Assembly (NCBI GenBank): GCA_037039685.1
Contig: JAWNGF010000001.1
Span: forward strand, 2,046,001-2,110,000
Source: Ceratobasidium sp. AG-K
Taxonomy: Eukaryota > Basidiomycota > Agaricomycetes > Cantharellales > Ceratobasidiaceae
Length of the DNA stretch: 64,000 nt
Reading direction: 5' to 3'
The stretch's first letter is position 1. Each line of letters begins with the position of its first letter. A program made the position numbers and the translations under genes. This document shows, in pieces, positions 58,095 through 64,000 of this stretch. The notes under the pieces are model-generated. The model was given only the letters and a program-made list of their open reading frames with translations. It did no database searches and was not told the DNA's origin.

Positions 58095-58979
58095 TCTCGA
58101 GTAATGACTGATTTAGACTGTAACTAAGTATGAATTTCGTGTATCCCTCTCCCTTACGATACGATCCCCGTGGTGCTCTTTGTTTTGGACTCCTCCGATC
58201 TACGATTGATTTTTTAGGATTATCTATTCCATTTTTCTCGCTGCCCGCCGTTTTGACTATTTCCGTTGTTGGTGATGATTTTGTGCTGTAATGAGCCCTG
58301 TGTATGTGCACGATGAATACACGAACAATGATGGAAATTCGAGTGATGACCTGATGAGTGCGAGCCCGGCGGTCATATGACCGGTTTGTCCGATAGGCGC
58401 TGTGACTTTGACCCTGAATAGGTGTGCGACTTTTCTCAACTGTCTAATGATCTCTGTCTGTCTGGTCACTTGACCGCGACCTGCTTGGGCTGAGACGAGG
58501 CTCGTTCCTCGTATAGCTGTATTTGTAAACCACTAAAATACCAATGCATAATTAGATATCCGGCTCATTTGATAGCTATAAAGGAATGTCATTACGATAC
58601 GGACAAGTAGGGATCATCTCGGGTGCCAATCGGTCTCGCCCTACCTGGCGCGGGGAGCGGGGCCTGACTGGGGCGGGCTTTGTCTCGGCAATATGTTGCC
58701 AGCGCACTACCATATCGGGCCGTCGGTCCAAACTCAAATTTCAACAAAGCGGAGAATGCCTTTCCGGGCTGGGCATTTATCGGCCGACGACGTGGTTATT
58801 GTGTTACCGCTGGCAATTTTGACCTAGATGACTCGTCGCATTCAATGTATAAGACCCGCCAAAGTCGTTTTTCGTTCAGCTCCAACAACGACGACGACCT
58901 GAGCGCTAAATCCGGCGCTCGCCATCGATCGAATCTTATCCCGGCGCGCCACGCGTAGCTGATCGCAGTTGGATCAATC
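58095..58979. promoter_or_regulatory. Upstream region of C1-tetrahydrofolate synthase
   Basis: About 885 bp with no supportable gene. A 92-codon frame at 58680-58958 has no recognisable domain and lies where the 5' UTR is expected. TATAAAGG at 58577-58584 and TATAAGAC at 58847-58854 are possible TATA sites; the second is 126 bp before the ATG. Confidence 0.4.
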
Positions 58980-61900
58980 ATGAAATCCTCTCGCTGCTTC
59001 TCCGACTCGGTGCGGTCTCTCGACCACGTACTCATTCCTTCCGGACACGTCGGGCGCATCAAACGATTTAGTACAAAAACTGCAGTTGTCGGCACACAGA
59101 TTGTCAGACCCGTGTCTCTACTTGCTCGACACACGCTCAGATCTTCACTTTCTGGATCTACCGTGTTTAGATCTTTATCTACCTCTAGGTCTTTATTCAT
59201 CCCTAGGTCTTTATCCACACTCGTCTCTAGATCGACTCTAGCTAGACCAGCTTTGGCCAACGTCTGTTCACGCGGATTCGGGACCCGATTGTTGCGAGAA
59301 ACGAGATTTAGAATGGCATCGACGGCTGCTGCGTTGGCTGAGAAGCCTGTTTCTGCGAATGGTGTTGCTGCTGCTGTTGCCCAGGAAGGTGCACGGGTGA
59401 TTGACGGAACTGCTTTGGCCAAGTACGTGCATCTATTCTCACTTTACCCTAGATTTAATCTCGATATTGTGCAGAGATATCCGCACGTCGGTCGCGGCTC
59501 GCATCGCCGCCCTGCGCGAACAAAACCCACGATTCCACCCCCACCTCGCCCTCGTCCAGGCTGGCGACAGGCCCGACTCGGCGTCTTATGTCCGAACCAA
59601 AATCAAGGCGTGCGAGGAAGTCGGCATCAAGTCGACGCACGTTAAACTTCCAGGAGACGTCACGGTCCAAGAAGTCTGCGACGCCATCGACAGGCTCAAC
59701 GAGGACGAAACCGTCAGTGGTGTATTGGTCCAGCTTCCGATCGGGGACGGCAAGGGAATTCCAAGCGAAGGAGAACGAGTGATTATGGAGAGGCTCGGCG
59801 CCGAAAAAGACGTTGATGGGTGGGTATTTTTGGTGGATGGCGTGTGAGCGGGACTGATGGCGTGCAGATTCCACCCGTATAACATCGGTCGTCTGTCTTC
59901 TCGCGCTTCGGACCCGTTATTTGCGCCGTGCACGCCTGCTGGTGTGATTAAGCTTATCGAAAAGACTGGTGTGCCGGTCGCCGGTGCAATGCAGTCGTGT
60001 TGGGACGTAGCGATATCGTTGGGAACCCTGTTTCGGCCATGCTGCGAAAGTTGGATGCGACCGTGACGCAGTGCCATAGCCGAACTCGCAACCTCACGAA
60101 ATCGTACGTGCTTCGCTCTCTACGCGATTTGAAACTGACTTTGGGATAGATCAAAGGCGCTGATATCGTCGTTGCTGCGATTGGCAAAGCTGAATTCGTA
60201 CGCGGCGAGCACATCAAGCCGGGGGCGATCGTCATTGATGTGGGTATCAACTACATTGCCGATGCGAGCAAGAAGTCTGGGAAGCGTCTGGTCGGAGACG
60301 TGCACTACGAGTCTGCGTCCAAGGTCGCCGGTTGGATCACGCCCGTCCCTGGAGGAGTGGGCCCGATGACCGTCGCGCTGTTGATGGTCAACACTTTGAA
60401 GAGCGCCGAAGTCCTGTGGGCCAAGGGCCGTGAGAGGAAGGTTACGCCTTTGCCTTTGGATCTCAAGGAGAATGTTCCCAGGTAGGTGTATGCGCGAGCG
60501 AGCGAACGGGTGCTGATTGCGTGGTAGTGATATCGAGATTGCGATGGCTCAGACCCCCAAAGATGTCGCGGTTCTTGCCAAGGAGATTGGAATCCGCTCG
60601 ACCGAGCTCGAGAGCTATGGACGATACAAGGCCAAGGTCGAACTCTCGATTCTGGACCGCCTTGCGCACAGGAAGAATGGAAAATACGTCGTCGTGTCTG
60701 GGTATGTTTCGGTGCTGGACAATCGCGTGGTGAAACTAATTCGAGTAGTATCACGCCTACTCCTCTCGGTGAGGGCAAGTCGACCACTACAATCGGTTTG
60801 GTTCAGGCTCTTGGAGCGCACCTTGGCCGACCTGCATTTGCTTGCGTTCGTCAGCCCAGCCAGGGCCCAACATTTGGTATCAAAGGTGGTGCCGCCGGTG
60901 GAGGATACAGCCAGGTATTCCCATGGACGAGGTGAGTTGCCTTGCGAGCATCAGATGACTAGGGCTGATGGGTTGGCGCCTAGTTCAACTTGCACTTGAC
61001 TGGTGATATTCATGCCGTGACCGCTGCAAACAACTTGCTGGGTATGTAATCAGATTTTATTTTTACAGATTAACTGATCATGCTCTTCAGCTGCCGCACT
61101 CGATGCGAGGATTTTCCACGAAGCTACCACTCCCGACAAGGTAAGAAATTTCCACTACCTTAGCTATGCACAATTTAATTCCCGTCCAGTCTCTATACAA
61201 CCGCCTCGTCCCACCCAAGAAAGGCGTCCGTACCTTTGCTCCTCTCATGCTCAAGCGCCTCCAAAAGCTCGGCATTACCTCTACAACACCCGATGACCTG
61301 ACTCCCGAGGAAGCACGCAAGTTCTCGCGCCTCGACGTAGACCTCGAGACCATCACCTGGAACCGCGTGCTCGATGTCAACGACCGATTCTTGCGCAAGA
61401 TTACTGTCGGACAAAATTCGACCGAGCAAGGACACGAGCGTGTGACCGGATTTGACATTGCTGTCGCTAGCGAGTGTATGGCCGTCTTGGCACTGAGCAA
61501 CAGTTTGGCCGATATGCGCGAGAGGTGAGATCATTATACTTGTGGTTGAATTAGAGCTAACTCGGCGTTACGATAGGCTCGGACGCATGGTAGTCGCGAC
61601 AAGCAAGAACGGCGACCCGATCACCGCTGACGATATTGGCGTTGGAGGAGCTCTAGCGGTACTCATGAAGGATGCCATCAAGCCCAACCTCATGCAAACC
61701 CTCGAGGTATGCCTTTGTGTATCTTACATCGCACCTACCTGACATGTCTGTATAGGGCACCCCCGTCTTCGTCCACGCCGGACCATTCGCGAACATTGCC
61801 CACGGCAACTCGTCCATTCTCGCAGACCGAGTCGCACTCAAACTTGCCGGAACCGAGCCTGGAGACGCTCCAGGACAGGAAGGATACGTTCTTACTGAGG

Positions 61901-63078
61901 GCGGTTTCGGCGCCGACATGGGTATGGAGAAGTTCTGCAACATCAAGTGCCGCGTCAGCGGACTCGTCCCAGATGCTACTGTAAGCCGGGACGTCACCAA
62001 CAGGTTTGGCATTTATTGATATGATTGTATGCAGGTCGTTGTCGCTACCACTCGAGCCCTGAAGATGCACGGCGGAGCACCAGAGGTCACTCCCGGGAAG
62101 CCTCTGCCTGATGCTTATCTCAAGGAAGACCTCGTTACGCTCAAAGAGGGATGCAAGAACTTGGGCAAGCACATCCAGAACGCCAAGGCCTTCGGCGTCA
62201 AGGTCGTTGTTGCCGTCAACCAGTTCTCGTGAGTAGACATCGCTGAGTAATTCGGGTTCACGCCTCACCGTTATTGCTAGGACGGACACGCCTGCAGAGC
62301 TCGAGCTCGTCAAGAATGAAGCCCTCGCTTTCGGTGCAGATGCCGCCGTTGTTTCCAACCACTGGGCCAAAGGAGGCGAAGGTGCCCGCCCTCTGGCCGA
62401 GGCACTCATTGCGACGTGCGAGGCGGGCGAACCCGACTTCAAGTTTACGTACGATCTGGACTTGCCTATTGCGGAGAAGATCAACGCGATTGCCACCAAG
62501 GTCTATGGTGCGGACGGCATCGAACTGAGCGATCTCGCCGCGAAGCAGATTGCTACATACGAGGCCCAGGGGTATGGCAAGCTTCCGAGTGAGTTGAACG
62601 AATTAAGCCTGTGAAGGGACTTGACGAATATTCTTTGCGCAGTTTGCATGGCCAAGACTCAGGTAGGGCTCCGAATATGACATTAGGGGTGATACTTATG
62701 CGTTGTATCTTTACAGTACTCGTTCTCTCATGATCCCAAGCTAAAAGGGGTCCCAACCGGTACGTGGCTTGATAGTAAATCCCGCCCAACAGACTGTCTG
62801 ACTTCGCAATCAGGTTTCACCGTTCCTATCCGCGCCGTTCGCCTATCGGCTGGTGCCGGATTCTTGTATCCCTTGCTTGGAGTAAGCCTTTCGACGATTC
62901 GCTGCTGTTTGATTCTAATGATTATTTCCATAGGACATGCAAACCATGCCGGGACTTGGAACCCGTCCCGTAAGTACTTTCGCCTTTTTTGTAGCCGTGT
63001 CTTATATTCGTACCATCTGCCCAGGGCTTCTGGGAAGTCGGCCTCGACGAAAAAGGCCAGGTTGTTGGCTTGTTCTAA
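58980..63078 (+). CDS. Trifunctional C1-tetrahydrofolate synthase with a mitochondrial-type N-terminal extension (one frame break)
   Basis: Methylene-THF dehydrogenase, methenyl-THF cyclohydrolase and formyl-THF synthetase in one chain (ADE3/MIS1 family). The N-terminal domain shows [20 protein letters not shown] (with the catalytic Tyr and Lys), [68 protein letters not shown] and [13 protein letters not shown]. The synthetase domain shows [95 protein letters not shown] and [11 protein letters not shown]. It ends [20 protein letters not shown] and stop at 63076-63078. One base seems missing near 59988, between VPVAGA and [10 protein letters not shown]. The first 111 residues are Ser/Arg/Leu-rich with few acids, like a presequence; Met112 (59313, context AGAATGG) would start a cytosolic form. 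Confidence 0.93.
59168..59221 (+). repeat. 18-bp tandem repeat in the presequence of C1-THF synthase
   Basis: TAGATCTTTATCTACCTC (59168-59185) is followed directly by TAGGTCTTTATTCATCCC (59186-59203) and a third, diverged copy from 59204. Each unit adds six residues ([18 protein letters not shown]), all fitting a mitochondrial presequence. The reading frame is kept because the unit is a multiple of three. Confidence 0.65.
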
Positions 63079-64000
63079 TTTCGGACGGCGGTCATTATTT
63101 ATCAACTTAAACGTTTTGGGCTTTCACCCGTAGCAAGCACAACAGTGAATGTAGATTTTGTGGATGAAAACATAATGCGACGTAAACTGAGGATGAGTAT
63201 AGCGTCCGCTCTAACGGGTTCCATTCCTACATATACCAAGGTTTCAATCACCATGGGCTAGCATATACACATACTCGAAGTTCAATCAGGCTTGTGTGTT
63301 CGCCCTGGAAGAACGGACCCCATCAGCAAGTGAACGTGAAGTACGACCTGTGCCTGGGAGTACCGGATGCACAAACGGGGTGAGTAAATTACCCAAATGG
63401 AAAAAGGACCCAGAAACGGAGCCACACTAAATAATCAGGAATTTCGAGGCAGTGGGGATAGGGGTTGTAGAGGTAGGCAGGGGTTTTCGGACACTAACAA
63501 GTGTCTCAGAATGTGCGGTATGTGCGCGGAACCATGACTATTTTAGTCCAAGGCTCAACCGTGTCCAAGACACACATTTTCGGCATTTGCCGATGCAGCC
63601 TAATACCCCGACCTGTTCAAGGACATTGAGGGCTGGCGATATTCACCGACGTCAGCCATGGGATTCAATTTCCACCAGAGCGGGGAGCTATATCGGAGTA
63701 GCAGCGAGGTAGTTTGTAAGCCTTGTTGTCTTTACTGGGCTGTTCACAATGCTGGTTATCGACGTTGTGGTCCTGGCCACTGGATTCGATAGAATGGCCC
63801 GTTATACCCTTGTCCAATAGTCGGTACCGGTGTTGTAGATATTGATCTCGTTAACTTACGCATTCTGCTATGAGGTTGATGCCAACCACACTGTACAGAG
63901 ATGGACAACTACACCGTCTGGGTCAACCGAAACCAAATCCGGAAAGATTGAATATTCAGCTTCTAAAGTGTGCATACAATCTATAAGAATTACTGCCAGC
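63079..64000. other. Gene-poor end of window with a possible flavin-monooxygenase relic
   Basis: About 920 bp. The only protein-like signal is IDVVVLATGFD at 63758-63790, the form of the VxATG(F/Y)D motif of Baeyer-Villiger and flavin monooxygenases, followed 27 bp later by a stop. Upstream, 63452-63600 reads LTSVSECAVCARNHDYFSPR, which weakly recalls LTVFQRTPNY of the same enzymes. No intact reading could be assembled, so it is at most a decayed fragment. The gene could also lie mostly outside the window. Confidence 0.3.

Noticed and set aside
60104..60149. A second missing base just before the intron in C1-THF synthase
   Set aside because: Splicing at GTGCTT (60110) instead of GTACGT (60104) keeps the frame (LTKSY-IKGAD), so no error is required.
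1..64000. CRISPR arrays, prokaryotic operons, ribosome binding sites
   Set aside because: The sequence is eukaryotic with spliceosomal introns; no regularly spaced repeat array is seen.
1..64000. tRNA or rRNA genes and intact transposons
   Set aside because: No cloverleaf with GTTCRA-type B box in context, no rRNA core sequence, and no transposase, reverse transcriptase or long terminal repeats were recognised by eye; a tRNAscan/RepeatMasker run would be decisive.

Overview
The window looks like nuclear chromosomal DNA of a filamentous basidiomycete. Genes are dense on both strands, cut by many short GT-AG introns (about 45-60 nt), and separated by short intergenic gaps. The best protein matches recalled are Agaricomycete-type: an RdRP-helicase fusion, a CBM1-tagged esterase, a GH3 beta-glucosidase and an FG nucleoporin. 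A plant-associated Agaricomycete such as a Rhizoctonia/Ceratobasidiaceae species is the best guess. This is inference; no rRNA or marker gene is present to fix it.

Layout. 1-12 kb: the end of a Dsc2/UBAC2-like ER ubiquitin-ligase subunit, eIF3d, gephyrin-type molybdopterin synthesis, a gamma-glutamyltranspeptidase-like enzyme, a mitochondrial acyl-CoA dehydrogenase and an Ish1/Msc1 repeat protein. 12-19 kb: an aldo/keto reductase and an FG nucleoporin with one N-terminal membrane helix. 19-23 kb: a gene-poor stretch with a tandem pair of small lineage-specific genes whose promoters are conserved. 23-29 kb: a housekeeping run (NEP1, SEC14, RPN10, FUR1). 29-32 kb: a second aldo/keto reductase and a P-loop protein. 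32.6-38.7 kb: one long gene joining an RNA-dependent RNA polymerase to a UPF1/Hrr1-type SF1 helicase. 39-46 kb: a Nur1/Mug154-like membrane protein, then a secreted CBM1-CE16 esterase and a GH3 beta-glucosidase. 46-58 kb: two large coiled-coil proteins that may be distant paralogues, one with a WG-rich N-terminus, with an L-rhamnose mutarotase between them, then a single-pass membrane protein. 59-63 kb: trifunctional C1-tetrahydrofolate synthase. The last kilobase holds only a possible flavin-monooxygenase relic.

The strongest biological interest is RNA silencing. One reading path encodes what S. pombe makes as two subunits of its RDRC complex (Rdp1 and Hrr1), and 13 kb away a WG-rich coiled-coil protein has the look of an Argonaute-hook platform. 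The two are not proven to work together. CE16, GH3 and rhamnose mutarotase fit growth on plant cell wall.

A technical point: at least six single-base frame breaks fall inside otherwise intact conserved genes (near 5263, 16832, 17270, 55076, 57597 and 59988). They look like uncorrected sequencing indels rather than pseudogenes. All spliced models here were built by eye from frame continuity, GT-AG sites and family motifs, so exon edges are approximate unless stated.
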